DNA of 64,000 nucleotides from CAIXDN01 sp964482085 (GCA_964482085.1 CAYZVS010000005.1:1-64000); one strand, 5' to 3'. Counted from the first letter of the stretch, positions 50,399-59,265 are shown. Numbers and translations: made by a program. The notes: a model not told the origin generated them from the sequence alone.

Positions 50399-52273
50399 AT
50401 GACAGATAACATGGAAGTCCCGCTTGCAGCCACCAAGAAACCCCGTTTTGGTTTTCTGAAAAAGAAAGCATTTTATATTCCCGCAATCATTGTCGTGATC
50501 GCTGGCGGCTGGTTTTTCTTTGGGCGAGGTGGAAGCAAAGGGCCTTTTTATGAAACGCGCCAAGTAGAAAAGGGGAGCGTTGTACAAACCGTCGAGGTTA
50601 CTGGTGAAATCAAGCCAGACGCCCGCCTGAACCTGTCCTTCAAAAGCACAGCTTCACTCAACCGCATCAACAAAAAAATCGGCAGCATCGTAAAGCGCGG
50701 TGATGTGATTGCCGAGCTTGAAGCTCGCGACTTACGTTTTAGCGCAGAACGGGCACGAGCTTCTTTGGCTATCGCCCAAGCAAATTTAAATGCGCGCCTT
50801 GCCGGTGAAACAAAAGAAACGATTGCCATCGCTCAAGCCCAAACAGATCAGGCAGCTGCAGATTTGGAGGCAACACGCCAAAACGTTCAGAATGAGCTCC
50901 GTATTTCAGAGCTCGCTTTGGAAAAAGCCAAAACGGATTTTGAAACAAATGGAGCGACCTCCAACCAGACCGTTTCAGCAGCCCACGCCAACCTTCGCTC
51001 CGCCCTGCAAGGCGCTATGGGTCCGATGCGTTCTGGTTTGATCGATGGTGATGCAGAGATTGGTGTCGATAACACCTCCGCCAACGATTTGTATGAGAGT
51101 GTTCTTGGTATCTACGCTCGTGAATCGCTTGAGCGTGCCAAGCAGGCTTATCCTGTTGCCAAGAACGCCGTGAACGCTGTCGATATTTCCGTACGCAGCC
51201 TTTCATCTACGACACCAGATGCGGACGTTTTGCTAATCGGCGAGCAAGTCCAAGATGCGCTACGCAAAACCCAGCTGTATCTCGATGAAGTACAAAAAGT
51301 CCTCGCAGGAACGATCAACAATATTAATCTTTCGGACGCGACACTGTCTGGCAAGAAAGCGTCCATCGATGGGGATCGTGCCAGCGTAAGCTCAAACCTT
51401 ACGAGTGTCACAAGCTATATCGAATCCGCTCGCTCTAGCACGATCTCGCAGAGTGGTTCCAAGGAAACACTGCAGATCACCTACGAGACAGCTCAAGCAA
51501 ATTACGAAATCGCACAAAAGAATTTGGTTACCAAGGTAAAAACTGCGGAAACCAATCTTGCTATCCAGCAAGCAAATCTCGCTCTGCGCCAGGCCCCGCC
51601 GCGCTCGGTCGACGTTGCTGGTTTGCGCGCACAAGTTCTTGATGCGCAAACAGCCTATCAGCAAGCACAAGAACGTTTAGCAGATGTGCAAATCATTGCT
51701 CCGGTTGACGGAGTCGTGACGGACATTGTTCCAAGCATCGGTGAGCAAGTCAGTGCGAATGTCACGGCCGTTAAAATGGTTTCAACAGAAGGTTACTCGG
51801 TCGAGGCGCTTGTCCCAGAAGCAGATATTGCGAAAGTCGAACCTGGTCAGTCCGTGGAGATCACGCTCGATGCCTTTGGCGACGATGTGAAATTCAAAGG
51901 ATCGATTATCTCGGAAAATCCGGATCAAACCAAGGTTTCCGACGCAATCTACTACAAAGTCTACGCGACCATCGACCCATCTGGTCTTGATGTAAAACCA
52001 GGCATGACATCCAATTTGATTATTAAGACAGGTAGCCGTGAGGATGTTTTAGTCATTCCAACGCGCTCCATTCGTGATCGCGACGGCCAACGTTATGTAC
52101 GCACCATTGTGAACGGCACAGTGAAAGAAACCGATATTGAACTTGGTCTTCGTGGCGATGAAGGTCGCGCAGAAGTGACGAAGGGACTCTCGGAAAACCA
52201 GATCATTGTAATCAGTGAAGTTTCAGCTGACGAATTTGGGAAGCTCGACGAAGCATCCAAGAAAGGAAATTAA
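50399..52273 (+). CDS. MacA-like membrane fusion protein
   Basis: 624 residues, longer than MacA (about 370). Cytoplasmic tail, one membrane span (AFYIPAIIVVIAGGWFFF), a lipoyl-like half (EVTGEIKPDARLNLSFKS), a long alpha-helical hairpin of about 300 residues (ARASLAIAQANLNARLAGET to YQQAQERLADVQ), second lipoyl half (IIAPVDGVVTDIVPSIGEQV), then beta-barrel and membrane-proximal domains (VEALVPEADIAKVEPGQSVE, VKPGMTSNLIIKTG). The helical hairpin is unusually long. In an operon with an ABC ATPase and two MacB-type permeases. GGAGGA lies 15 bases before the ATG, rather far. Confidence 0.9.
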   Translation: MTDNMEVPLAATKKPRFGFLKKKAFYIPAIIVVIAGGWFFFGRGGSKGPFYETRQVEKGSVVQTVEVTGEIKPDARLNLSFKSTASLNRINKKIGSIVKRGDVIAELEARDLRFSAERARASLAIAQANLNARLAGETKETIAIAQAQTDQAAADLEATRQNVQNELRISELALEKAKTDFETNGATSNQTVSAAHANLRSALQGAMGPMRSGLIDGDAEIGVDNTSANDLYESVLGIYARESLERAKQAYPVAKNAVNAVDISVRSLSSTTPDADVLLIGEQVQDALRKTQLYLDEVQKVLAGTINNINLSDATLSGKKASIDGDRASVSSNLTSVTSYIESARSSTISQSGSKETLQITYETAQANYEIAQKNLVTKVKTAETNLAIQQANLALRQAPPRSVDVAGLRAQVLDAQTAYQQAQERLADVQIIAPVDGVVTDIVPSIGEQVSANVTAVKMVSTEGYSVEALVPEADIAKVEPGQSVEITLDAFGDDVKFKGSIISENPDQTKVSDAIYYKVYATIDPSGLDVKPGMTSNLIIKTGSREDVLVIPTRSIRDRDGQRYVRTIVNGTVKETDIELGLRGDEGRAEVTKGLSENQIIVISEVSADEFGKLDEASKKGN

Positions 52274-52275
52274 CT

Positions 52276-53013
52276 ATGGCTACGACTCCGGCTGTAATCC
52301 GTGTCGAAGGCCTCAAAAAAGCCTACTTCAACGACGGTGTGCCGACGCATGTCCTGCATGGCATCGATTTTGAAATTCCAAAAGGACAATTCGTGGCCAT
52401 CATGGGTCCTTCCGGCTCTGGAAAATCTACCTTGATGCAGATTCTTGGTTTTCTCGACAACATAACAGGAGGCAAATACTTATTTGAAGGTCGTGACGTT
52501 TCCAAGATGACGGATGACGAGCTCGCGATGATGCGCGGAGAAAAAATTGGATTCATCTTCCAATCTTTTAACCTATTACCAAAGACGTCTGTCCTCGAGA
52601 ACGTAAAGCTTCCGCTCTTGTATTCCGATGTTCCGTTGCGCGACCGCGATAAGCTAGCCTTGGAAGCGATCGATATTGTTGGCATGCGACACCGTATTAA
52701 CAATCTCTCCAATCAGCTCTCTGGTGGTGAGCGTCAGCGTGTTGCCGTTGCCCGTGCGCTCGTTCGCAAACCATCTGTGATCTTTGCCGACGAGCCAACA
52801 GGAAACCTCGACTCAAAAAACGGCCAGGCGATCATGGATACATTGCTCGATTTGAACCTGAATCAAGGTCATACGATCATACTCGTTACCCATGAAACGG
52901 ATACAGCAGCATATGCCGAGCGTATCTTGACGTTACGTGACGGCAAGCTCGTAGGTGATCGTCGTACTAACGGAGAACGTCACAAGCTCGGCGATACGGA
53001 ACTTCGTAAATAA
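52276..53013 (+). CDS. MacB/LolD-type ABC transporter ATPase
   Basis: 245 residues. Walker A MGPSGSGKSTLMQIL, Q-loop FQSFNLLP, signature NQLSGGERQRVAVARAL, Walker B PSVIFADEPTGNLDS and H-loop LVTHETDTA are all complete. This clade drives mechanotransmission in MacB/LolCDE/FtsE-like exporters. It starts 2 bases after the fusion protein gene and is followed by two permeases. Confidence 0.96.
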   Translation: MATTPAVIRVEGLKKAYFNDGVPTHVLHGIDFEIPKGQFVAIMGPSGSGKSTLMQILGFLDNITGGKYLFEGRDVSKMTDDELAMMRGEKIGFIFQSFNLLPKTSVLENVKLPLLYSDVPLRDRDKLALEAIDIVGMRHRINNLSNQLSGGERQRVAVARALVRKPSVIFADEPTGNLDSKNGQAIMDTLLDLNLNQGHTIILVTHETDTAAYAERILTLRDGKLVGDRRTNGERHKLGDTELRK

Positions 53014-53020
53014 GAACAAC

Positions 53021-54238
53021 ATGCATATTCGCGACCTGACAAAATCGGCATTTCAAAGTCTCGGGCGCACCAAGGGGCGCACGGCAATGACGATGCTCGG
53101 TATCGTAATTGGTATCACCTCCGTGATTCTGATTTTGTCGATCGCGGAAGCGGCACAGCGTTACATTGTCGGTACTGTAAACTCGTTTGGCAGCGGTTTG
53201 ATTATCGTCGCCAACGGTCCGCCAAGTTCCGGAAGTTTCACGAATACATTTGCAGAAGAGGTGCTGACTTATGACGATGTACGCGCTTTAAAGGATAAGC
53301 CGTGGCTAGAACTTGCTGTGGCAAGTATTGAGATCGATGACGATATTTTTTCCAATGGGATCGAGCGTAAGGGAAAAGTAACGGCCACCATGCCGGATCA
53401 ATTAAAGTTCTACGATCAGCGTACGGATGACGGAATGTTCTTTTCTCAAGACGACGTCGACGCGCGTTCCCGTGTCGCAGTGCTTGGTAGTGAAATTTCT
53501 CGAGATCTTTTTGGTGATGAAAGTCCAGTGGGAAAAAGTCTAAGAATCAATCGTCAGAACTTCCGAGTGGTCGGAAAAATGGAAGCGATTGGTTCAAAGA
53601 ATTTTGAGAACCTGGACCGAAATATCTATATTCCTGTAACGGCCGGAATGGACCTTTATAGCAAGAAATACGTACAAGTAATTGTTCTACGTACGAATCT
53701 GCTTTCCATTACAGACGGAATGCGCCGTGTGCAAGACCTACTTCGGGATCGTCATAATCTGGACTTTGGTGAAGAGGATGACTTTAATGTGCTTTCGCAA
53801 GAAGAGCTAATCAAGACAGCTTCTCAAATTACGGATATTCTTGGTGTTTTGCTCACGGCCATTGCAGCGATTTCTCTTGTTGTGGGTGGTATCGGCATCA
53901 TGAACATCATGTATGTCTCCGTTACGGAGCGCACAAAAGAAATTGGCTTGCGCAAATCGCTTGGTGCTCGTAGTCGTGATGTTCTCGCACAGTTTTTATT
54001 TGAGGCGATTGTTTTGACGGGTACGGGAGGCTTGATTGGTGTCGCACTTGGTGTGTTCTTGTCATGGCTAGCGATTCAAGTGATCTCGACATTCCAGTCG
54101 GGCTGGTCCTTTGCACTTTCATGGACTGGGATTGCGCTTGGGTTCTTTGTCTCCGCAACGATCGGCATCGTGTTTGGTTATACGCCAGCCAGGAAAGCCG
54201 CCTCACTCAATCCGATCGAGGCTTTACGTAAAGAATAG
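53021..54238 (+). CDS. MacB-type ABC permease
   Basis: 405 residues. MacB_PCD topology: first span (TMLGIVIGITSVILILSIAE), a periplasmic-type domain of about 230 residues, then three C-terminal spans (LGVLLTAIAAISLVVGGIGI, QFLFEAIVLTGTGGLIGVAL and AAIGI-type GFFVSATIGIVFGYTPARKA). The cytoplasmic motif ERTKEIGLRKSLGAR before span 3 is the coupling helix. Half of a likely heterodimer with the next gene. ATG at 53021. Confidence 0.95.
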   Translation: MHIRDLTKSAFQSLGRTKGRTAMTMLGIVIGITSVILILSIAEAAQRYIVGTVNSFGSGLIIVANGPPSSGSFTNTFAEEVLTYDDVRALKDKPWLELAVASIEIDDDIFSNGIERKGKVTATMPDQLKFYDQRTDDGMFFSQDDVDARSRVAVLGSEISRDLFGDESPVGKSLRINRQNFRVVGKMEAIGSKNFENLDRNIYIPVTAGMDLYSKKYVQVIVLRTNLLSITDGMRRVQDLLRDRHNLDFGEEDDFNVLSQEELIKTASQITDILGVLLTAIAAISLVVGGIGIMNIMYVSVTERTKEIGLRKSLGARSRDVLAQFLFEAIVLTGTGGLIGVALGVFLSWLAIQVISTFQSGWSFALSWTGIALGFFVSATIGIVFGYTPARKAASLNPIEALRKE

Positions 54239-54239
54239 T

Positions 54240-55475
54240 ATGAAAATCCAAGACCTTGTCTCAATTTCATTCAAGAGTTTGCTACGTAATAAAGCGCGAG
54301 CAATTTTGACGATGCTTGGAATTGTGATTGGAATCGCTTCCGTTATTCTGATGCTTTCCATCGGCAAGGCGGCCGAGAGCTACCTGCTTTCTAACGTCGC
54401 TTCATTTGGATCGGATGTGCTGAACGTTGCCAATGGAAGCGGCGAGGTAAAAAGCGGTGCTCCAAATCCAACCACAAAGCAGTCGCTTACGCTCAAGGAT
54501 TATCGTGAATTAAAGCGCCAGCCATGGGTTGAGAGTGTGAATGCATCGATCATTAGCTCGAGCGTTTTAACGTATGGTCCGGAGAACATTAATGCGAATG
54601 TATATGGATCGACAGAAGGTGAGATCAAAGTATTCTCTACCTCAAAAGTACGTGAAGGAAGATTTTTATTGAATGACGATGTCGATGCGCATGCAAAAGT
54701 TGTCGTCCTTGGCGATAAAATCGCACGTGAACTGTTTGGAGACGCTTCTCCGGTTGGAAAACAGATTAAGATTCGACGTCAAAATTTTCGAGTGGTCGGC
54801 GTAATGGAAAAAGGAGGAACGCGCTTTTTCACAAAGCTCGATGAAATCGCCTACATCCCTCTCACGAGTGCGATGGACCTTTATAGCCGTGACCGAATCA
54901 ACTTCCTCGCGTTTACGCCAAAGGACATTACGGTGAATCAAGCAAAAGAAGAGGTTCGGTTTTTATTCCGTGAAACTCATAAGCTCGATAACCCAAACGG
55001 AGAGCTATCTAAAGACGATTTCCGTGTCCTGACACAGGACGATGCGCAGAAAAATGCAGGTTTGATTGGCCAGGTGTTGTCTATCCTTCTCGGATCTATC
55101 GCGGCGATCTCACTCGTTGTTGGTGGAATCGGAATCATGAATATCATGTTCGTCACCGTTACGGAGCGCACCGCGGAGATCGGGTTACGTAAAGCTCTTG
55201 GTGCAAAAAGTGCTGATGTGTTGGGTCAATTTCTTGCCGAGGCGATTGCCGTAACCTCTGTTGGTGGTTTGGTTGGTATTATTTTTGGAGTGCTTCTCTC
55301 CTGGCTCACGATTCAGATTCTGAATGCCTTGCAAGGTGGTTGGACGTTCCAGCTTTCACTTGGCTCTATTGCGCTCGCCTTCAGCGTGTCAGCGATCATC
55401 GGTATCGTCTTTGGTTATACACCTGCTCGTCGCGCCTCAAAGCTCTCTCCAATTGAAGCCCTGCGCTACGAGTAA
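54240..55475 (+). CDS. MacB-type ABC permease, second copy
   Basis: 411 residues, paralogous to the preceding permease over its whole length: ILTMLGIVIGIASVILMLS, SIAAISLVVGGIGIMNIMFV, ERTAEIGLRKALGAKSADVL and IGIVFGYTPARRASKLSPIE. It begins 1 base after the preceding stop. Two permeases with one ATPase suggest a heteromeric MacB-like exporter. Substrate unknown (peptide, lipid or toxin). Confidence 0.95.
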   Translation: MKIQDLVSISFKSLLRNKARAILTMLGIVIGIASVILMLSIGKAAESYLLSNVASFGSDVLNVANGSGEVKSGAPNPTTKQSLTLKDYRELKRQPWVESVNASIISSSVLTYGPENINANVYGSTEGEIKVFSTSKVREGRFLLNDDVDAHAKVVVLGDKIARELFGDASPVGKQIKIRRQNFRVVGVMEKGGTRFFTKLDEIAYIPLTSAMDLYSRDRINFLAFTPKDITVNQAKEEVRFLFRETHKLDNPNGELSKDDFRVLTQDDAQKNAGLIGQVLSILLGSIAAISLVVGGIGIMNIMFVTVTERTAEIGLRKALGAKSADVLGQFLAEAIAVTSVGGLVGIIFGVLLSWLTIQILNALQGGWTFQLSLGSIALAFSVSAIIGIVFGYTPARRASKLSPIEALRYE

Positions 55476-55480
55476 GGGGA

Positions 55481-55509
55481 TTGACATTTTGTTATTTTTT
55501 CGACAAACT
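55481..55509 (+). promoter_or_regulatory. Promoter of the orphan gene at 55529
   Basis: TTGACA (55481-55486), spacer 17, CAAACT (55504-55509). Its TTGACATTTTGTTA start is the same as in the promoter at 56361. Confidence 0.65.
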
Positions 55510-55528
55510 CCGAGTGGAGGCTACCCTG

Positions 55529-55825
55529 GTGAACAAGCAAGAAATTAAACCGGAAGACGTTCTACATGCAGCAAAACTCTACACGACCGTCGTAGGAGTC
55601 GTTGGGAAGCCAGTCATGTGTCGCGCCGCAGGTGATGTCTTCGCCTGTATCGTCTGCTCCTGCGTGATCGAGGAGCATGTGATAACCCTCGGTTTGTCGC
55701 TTCTCAGGTTCCAGAAATCCAAGGTTGTTGCACTGGTCTTTGACTCCAAGTCGATCGCTTGGTCGCTACATCTAGAAAAGCGGAATCCGCAGAAGATCGA
55801 CTTCATCGAGTTCTATCACTCCTAA
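55529..55825 (+). CDS. Small orphan protein, Cys-rich core
   Basis: 98 residues from the GTG at 55529, with GGAGG 8 bases upstream; the frame upstream belongs to the promoter. VNKQEIKPEDVLHAAKLYTT is helical, then MCRAAGDVFACIVCSCVIEE with four Cys, then strands VVALVFDSKSIAWSLHLEKR and a final IDFIEFYHS. Small alpha/beta fold without known match. Unit with its own promoter and terminator. Confidence 0.65.
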   Translation: MNKQEIKPEDVLHAAKLYTTVVGVVGKPVMCRAAGDVFACIVCSCVIEEHVITLGLSLLRFQKSKVVALVFDSKSIAWSLHLEKRNPQKIDFIEFYHS

Positions 55826-55830
55826 GCGCA

Positions 55831-55864
55831 CGCCGCTGGTATACTCCCAGCGGCGTTTCGTTTT
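55831..55864 (+). terminator. Intrinsic terminator
   Basis: CGCCGCTGG / CCAGCGGCG with loop TATACTC, then TTTCGTTTTC. TATACT in the loop could also be the -10 box of the next gene. Confidence 0.88.
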
Positions 55865-55866
55865 CT

Positions 55867-56364
55867 ATGCAATTCATTGGATTGATCCTGCTTTTGCTCG
55901 CATTAGCATTCTTTGCAAGATATTTTGTCGGTTTTGGTATTGGGGCTCCTTGGCTTCCGTTGCGTAAGCGCGATATTCCCGACGGTGTAGCACTCGCAGA
56001 AGTAAGTAGCCACGATGTTGTGATCGACCTTGGCTCTGGTGATGGCCGACTCCTTGTTGAAGCGGCCAAAAGGGGAGCGACCGTGATCGGCTACGAGTTA
56101 AATCCGCTCCTTGTCTGGTGGTCCCGCAAAAAGCTTTCCGATTTTGGAAATCGCGCCACGGTTTATCGCAAAAATCTCCTCGACGCTGATCTCTCAGAGG
56201 CGAGTGTTATCTACCTATTTGGCATCACGTCGATCATGCCGCAGATCGCAAAAAAACTGACAGCGGAATGTCGCTCCGGAACGAGAATTATCTCTTTTGC
56301 TTTTGAACTGCCTGGATGGAAACCAGATGTAACCAAAGGAATCGCACTCCGTTACACCCGTTGA
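55867..56364 (+). CDS. Class I methyltransferase-like membrane-anchored protein
   Basis: 165 residues. One N-terminal membrane span (FIGLILLLLALAFFARYFVG), then a Rossmann-type methyltransferase fold: HDVVIDLGSGDGRLLVEAAK (motif I), VIGYELNPLLVWWSR, then VIYLFGITSIMPQI as the fourth strand. Shorter than most methyltransferases, lacking the last strands. Substrate unknown; such short forms beside the membrane occur widely. Codon use is like the housekeeping genes, unlike both neighbours. Confidence 0.8.
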   Translation: MQFIGLILLLLALAFFARYFVGFGIGAPWLPLRKRDIPDGVALAEVSSHDVVIDLGSGDGRLLVEAAKRGATVIGYELNPLLVWWSRKKLSDFGNRATVYRKNLLDADLSEASVIYLFGITSIMPQIAKKLTAECRSGTRIISFAFELPGWKPDVTKGIALRYTR

Positions 56365-56389
56365 CATTTTGTTAAAAAAGCGGTACACC
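56361..56389 (+). promoter_or_regulatory. Promoter of the orphan pair 56417/57009
   Basis: TTGACA (56361-56366), spacer 17, TACACC (56384-56389); the -35 box overlaps the stop codon of the methyltransferase gene. Confidence 0.7.
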
Positions 56390-56416
56390 AAGCCTGTTCT
56401 TTTCAGTGAGGAAAAC

Positions 56417-57019
56417 ATGCACAAGGTTCTCGATAATCTGGGCAAGGTCCGTGAGGAGTGCCATCGGACAGACAAACTCGCCAAGCACTTCAATCTCACG
56501 GTCTCTTCTGGAGATCGTGATTCCCTGCGCTGGGGTTACTCAGATTTCTTCATGCCCAAGAGCCGGGTGGAGAAGCCGATGCAAATCGGGTTCTCGCGCG
56601 ACGTCTTTCTCCTGCCGGACTCCCACATTGAGTTCGACTATGAGCTGGGCTTCGCCGACGAGTTCGAGCTGAGCTCGAGTCGGCTGATCGTTGCGTATCG
56701 GCTCACCTTTACGCAGGAGTTTGGCGAGGAAGACTCGCCGACGATCTATTCCTTTCCCGTCACGATTTTCTATGAAGCCGTAGAAAATCGCTGGCGTGCC
56801 TCGGCTAAGATTCGCCACGGCGAGGAAAAGAAAACACCCTATGTTCGACCCAAGAACTGGGCGGACATGCTCGAGGCAAGCGGGCTCGACTTTGGCGAGC
56901 TTGCCCAAGGGCTCAAGAAGGATCGCGCCTACAACAATATCGAGGCCATGATGGCGATAGCTGTCAGTCATGCACCGTCACGCAAACAGCTCAAAGCGCG
57001 GGTGCTCCGTGCAGGATGA
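56417..57019 (+). CDS. Orphan protein of unknown function
   Basis: 200 residues from the ATG at 56417 (GAGG 6 bases upstream; in-frame codons before it are in the promoter). N-terminal helix (MHKVLDNLGKVREECHRTDK), a beta-rich middle (SLRWGYSDFFMPKSRVE, IEFDYELGFADEFELSSSRL, YRLTFTQEFGEEDS) and a helical C-terminus (WADMLEASGLDFGELAQGLK). Acidic, no signal, no known motif. GC-rich codons. Its end overlaps the next gene by 11 bases, so they make a two-gene unit. Confidence 0.7.
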   Translation: MHKVLDNLGKVREECHRTDKLAKHFNLTVSSGDRDSLRWGYSDFFMPKSRVEKPMQIGFSRDVFLLPDSHIEFDYELGFADEFELSSSRLIVAYRLTFTQEFGEEDSPTIYSFPVTIFYEAVENRWRASAKIRHGEEKKTPYVRPKNWADMLEASGLDFGELAQGLKKDRAYNNIEAMMAIAVSHAPSRKQLKARVLRAG

Positions 57020-57476
57020 TATCGACCTCGATGTACTAGCGCATTTTATGCGCGTGCCCCACAAGGGCCTCGCTCGTATCATCGCAACGCTCGATGTCCT
57101 CGGTATCGCAACGGATGAGCGTAAGTGGGCCTCGCGTGGCGATGTAAATTTTCCCCGCATTGAGTATCTCCTCGATGACAGCGGCTATCGCCTCAACATG
57201 GGCGTGTCGCGCCAACCCTTCAAGGGCCATATTTCGTGGATATCCATCCATGGACTGAACGAGGACAATGAATCCTCCTCGATTCTCCGGCTCTGCTATC
57301 TCGAGGAGAGCCCGCGCTGGTACCGTGAGCATGCGCGCGGAACCTACACGGACGAGCGCATGGGTGCGTTGATCCGAGAGTGGTTCCCGACAGCTTCCGC
57401 GGAAGCTCCGCTCGAGGATGAATATCTGGTCAACGCCACGCTTCAGCACTTTGTGAATCTCCTTCTGGAGGGATAA
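57009..57476 (+). CDS. Orphan protein of unknown function
   Basis: 155 residues from a GTG at 57009, inside the end of the preceding gene. VLAHFMRVPHKGLARIIATL and LGIATDERKWASRGDVNF open it; a beta region SGYRLNMGVSRQPFKGHISW and LRLCYLEESPRWYREH follows; then a helix EYLVNATLQHFVNLLLEG. Layout (helix, strands with an aromatic pair, helix) resembles the proteins at 56417 and 57602 without clear identity. No family recognised. Confidence 0.65.
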   Translation: MQDDIDLDVLAHFMRVPHKGLARIIATLDVLGIATDERKWASRGDVNFPRIEYLLDDSGYRLNMGVSRQPFKGHISWISIHGLNEDNESSSILRLCYLEESPRWYREHARGTYTDERMGALIREWFPTASAEAPLEDEYLVNATLQHFVNLLLEG

Positions 57477-57481
57477 ATATG

Positions 57482-57512
57482 ACGCCGGTCCGCTTCTCGG
57501 ATCGGCGTTTTG
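57482..57512 (+). terminator. Intrinsic terminator
   Basis: ACGCCGGTCCG / CGGATCGGCGT (one G-T pair), loop CTTCT, then TTTGC. Confidence 0.85.
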
Positions 57513-57526
57513 CATAATGCGTAGGA

Positions 57527-57556
57527 TTGACAAAGGCAAAAATATTTTGATATATT
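57527..57556 (+). promoter_or_regulatory. Promoter of the orphan gene at 57602
   Basis: TTGACA (57527-57532), spacer 18, TATATT (57551-57556). Confidence 0.75.
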
Positions 57557-57601
57557 CTTGCCGCATTCAACCGAGTGTGTGAACTTTTAAAGGAGCGTGA
57601 A

Positions 57602-58078
57602 ATGGGTGGAGAAGGAAAGCATCATCGACCGCGAGACACAGGTCTCGCGGAAGCGAGCAAGATGTGTCAGAGCTTCTTTGTGGAGCATCTCGGCCATCTC
57701 GGACTCATCGCCAAGCACGCGGTGATCGATCGCACGGACTACTTCATTGTCCCAAAGGCGGGCACACTCGAGCTACTGTGGTATTACGAACATGGTTTTC
57801 GAGGAAATTTGCGAGCGGTTTGCGAGCTCGGCTTCAACGGAAACAGCTACAGCCGCATCACTTGGACGTCCGAAGAGGGCTGGAGCTACTCGTTGCTCGG
57901 CGGAGAAGATGAGAGCCAAATCTCTGATGAAGCACTCAACTTTCTGAATCAACTCAATCGCACCTACCGCTTTACATTCAAGCCCGGCATCAACATCACG
58001 ATCTCGGAGCAGGATGTTCCGGCAATCGTGCGCATGCACGCGATCGTGATCTACGCACAGCGCGAAGGGAAGAATTGA
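57602..58078 (+). CDS. Orphan protein of unknown function
   Basis: 158 residues, ATG at 57602 with AAAGGAG 7 bases upstream. MGGEGKHHRPRDTGLAEASK is basic; then a helix (MCQSFFVEHLGHLGLIAKHA), strands DYFIVPKAGTLELLWYYEHG and FTFKPGINITISEQDVPAIV, and RMHAIVIYAQREGKN at the end. Soluble alpha/beta, no known motif. Followed after 11 bases by the next promoter, with no clear hairpin between. Confidence 0.7.
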   Translation: MGGEGKHHRPRDTGLAEASKMCQSFFVEHLGHLGLIAKHAVIDRTDYFIVPKAGTLELLWYYEHGFRGNLRAVCELGFNGNSYSRITWTSEEGWSYSLLGGEDESQISDEALNFLNQLNRTYRFTFKPGINITISEQDVPAIVRMHAIVIYAQREGKN

Positions 58079-58089
58079 TATCCGTAGCC

Positions 58090-58118
58090 TTGACAAGAGA
58101 GGAAAAAGCGGCTATCTT
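58090..58118 (+). promoter_or_regulatory. Promoter of the pair 58143/58445
   Basis: TTGACA (58090-58095), spacer 17, TATCTT (58113-58118). Confidence 0.78.
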
Positions 58119-58142
58119 TCGTGAACCTCTTTTGAGGAGAAA

Positions 58143-58445
58143 GTGAGAAATTCAATGGCCCGAAAGCCCGTCTCCGAGCTGGACAGCGACCTCAAGTACG
58201 AGGAGCGCGCCACCGGAGTTCCGATTCAGGTCCGTACCCCGAGCGGTTTCCCGCCGCCCGTTCCGGACGGTCCGGAACCGTTCCATTTCAACCTCGAGCA
58301 GGCGGTCGCGCAAGACGCGATCGAGCATCCCGAGGGCTACAGCGACTTCATGAGTCGCAACCAGAAGCCGGGCAAGCTCGGCACCTTCGGGGACATCCTC
58401 CGCTCCGCCCAGCGTCCGGAGTCCCGTCGCCAAGGCGAGCTCTGA
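58143..58445 (+). CDS. Small disordered orphan protein
   Basis: 100 residues from the GTG at 58143 (GAGGAG just upstream; an ATG at 58155 is the alternative). Very rich in Pro, Arg, Glu and Gly (TPSGFPPPVPDGPEPFHFNL, SRNQKPGKLGTFGD, RPESRRQGEL); likely mostly disordered with one short helix (LEQAVAQDAIEHPEGYSDFM). No family recognised. The stop shares one base with the next ATG, so the two are coupled. Confidence 0.6.
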   Translation: MRNSMARKPVSELDSDLKYEERATGVPIQVRTPSGFPPPVPDGPEPFHFNLEQAVAQDAIEHPEGYSDFMSRNQKPGKLGTFGDILRSAQRPESRRQGEL

Positions 58446-58672
58446 TGTCGACGCTCGACTACTATCAGCGCTACATGGAGGGCAAGGTGTGCATCGAGTG
58501 CACCTCGCCCATCACCCCCGGACAGCCCTGTGCGCACTGTCGCGCCGAGCACGAGACGGCTCTGACCGCGGGCATCGTGAGCGATGACCCTCGTTCCCCG
58601 AGCTACCTCCCGCCCGCACTGCAGGACATGCCCGAGAACGCCGGTCGCCACATGGCTCCGGCTCTAGACTGA
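58445..58672 (+). CDS. Small zinc-ribbon-like orphan protein
   Basis: 75 residues. KVCIECTSPITPGQPCAHC gives two Cys-x2-Cys pairs (CIEC and CAHC) spaced 10, a treble-clef or zinc-ribbon knuckle pattern. The rest (EHETALTAGIVSDDPRSPSY) is polar. May bind nucleic acid or protein with the 100-residue partner encoded just before. No family recognised beyond the ribbon. Confidence 0.65.
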   Translation: MSTLDYYQRYMEGKVCIECTSPITPGQPCAHCRAEHETALTAGIVSDDPRSPSYLPPALQDMPENAGRHMAPALD

Positions 58673-58678
58673 ACTGAC

Positions 58679-58712
58679 GGCCCCCGTACCAACTGGTACG
58701 GGGGCCTCGTTG
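58679..58712 (+). terminator. Intrinsic terminator
   Basis: GGCCCCCGTACC / GGTACGGGGGCC, 12 bp, loop AACT, then TCGTTGT. Confidence 0.88.
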
Positions 58713-58717
58713 TATCC

Positions 58718-58746
58718 TTGACCAAAAAGTAATAATCTGATATTGC
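58718..58746 (+). promoter_or_regulatory. Promoter of the orphan gene at 58774
   Basis: TTGACC (58718-58723), spacer 17, TATTGC (58741-58746). Confidence 0.7.
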
Positions 58747-58773
58747 TGGAACAGGATACAAAAGGAGCACGAC

Positions 58774-59265
58774 ATGTTCTTTGGACTTCCGGATATGTCA
58801 TCGGACCTGGACGACCCGCGCATGTACGCCATTCGCCGTTACCTCGACTTGTTCTACTCCGTACTCGATCACTACGACAACCTCGACGAGCTCGAGAGTG
58901 AGCAAAAGACCAGTGACTCAAGTACGTCGATCGGCTACTCGGCTGATTGCGGATACGTCTTGCGCCTCGAGATGCGCATCCGTCGCGGAAAACCAGAGAC
59001 AGGTTTTACACTTGTCCAGATCGGACACGATCTCCACTCGCCACTCATCCGAGCATCGCGCCGCATGGGTTGCTCGTGGCAGGCCTATCAGCTGAACATG
59101 GAGAACGCCTCAAGCGAGATGCATCTTCTCATGTGCGGCATGGGACTTGTCCAACCATCGGCTCGCTACGAGTTCACAGAGCTTCGTAGCAACAAGCTCT
59201 TCGGACTCTGCTGTGAGATGATGATCTACGGATTCTTGAGCAATCGTCAGAAGCGGTCGGCCTGA
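58774..59265 (+). CDS. Orphan protein of unknown function
   Basis: 163 residues, ATG at 58774 with AAAGGAG upstream. MYAIRRYLDLFYSVLDHYDN is a helix; GYSADCGYVLRLEMRIRRGK and ETGFTLVQIGHDLHSPLIRA form the beta part; the end is helical and rich in Met and Cys (MHLLMCGMGLVQPS, LFGLCCEMMIYGFL). Soluble, no signal, no family recognised. One-gene unit. Confidence 0.7.
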   Translation: MFFGLPDMSSDLDDPRMYAIRRYLDLFYSVLDHYDNLDELESEQKTSDSSTSIGYSADCGYVLRLEMRIRRGKPETGFTLVQIGHDLHSPLIRASRRMGCSWQAYQLNMENASSEMHLLMCGMGLVQPSARYEFTELRSNKLFGLCCEMMIYGFLSNRQKRSA

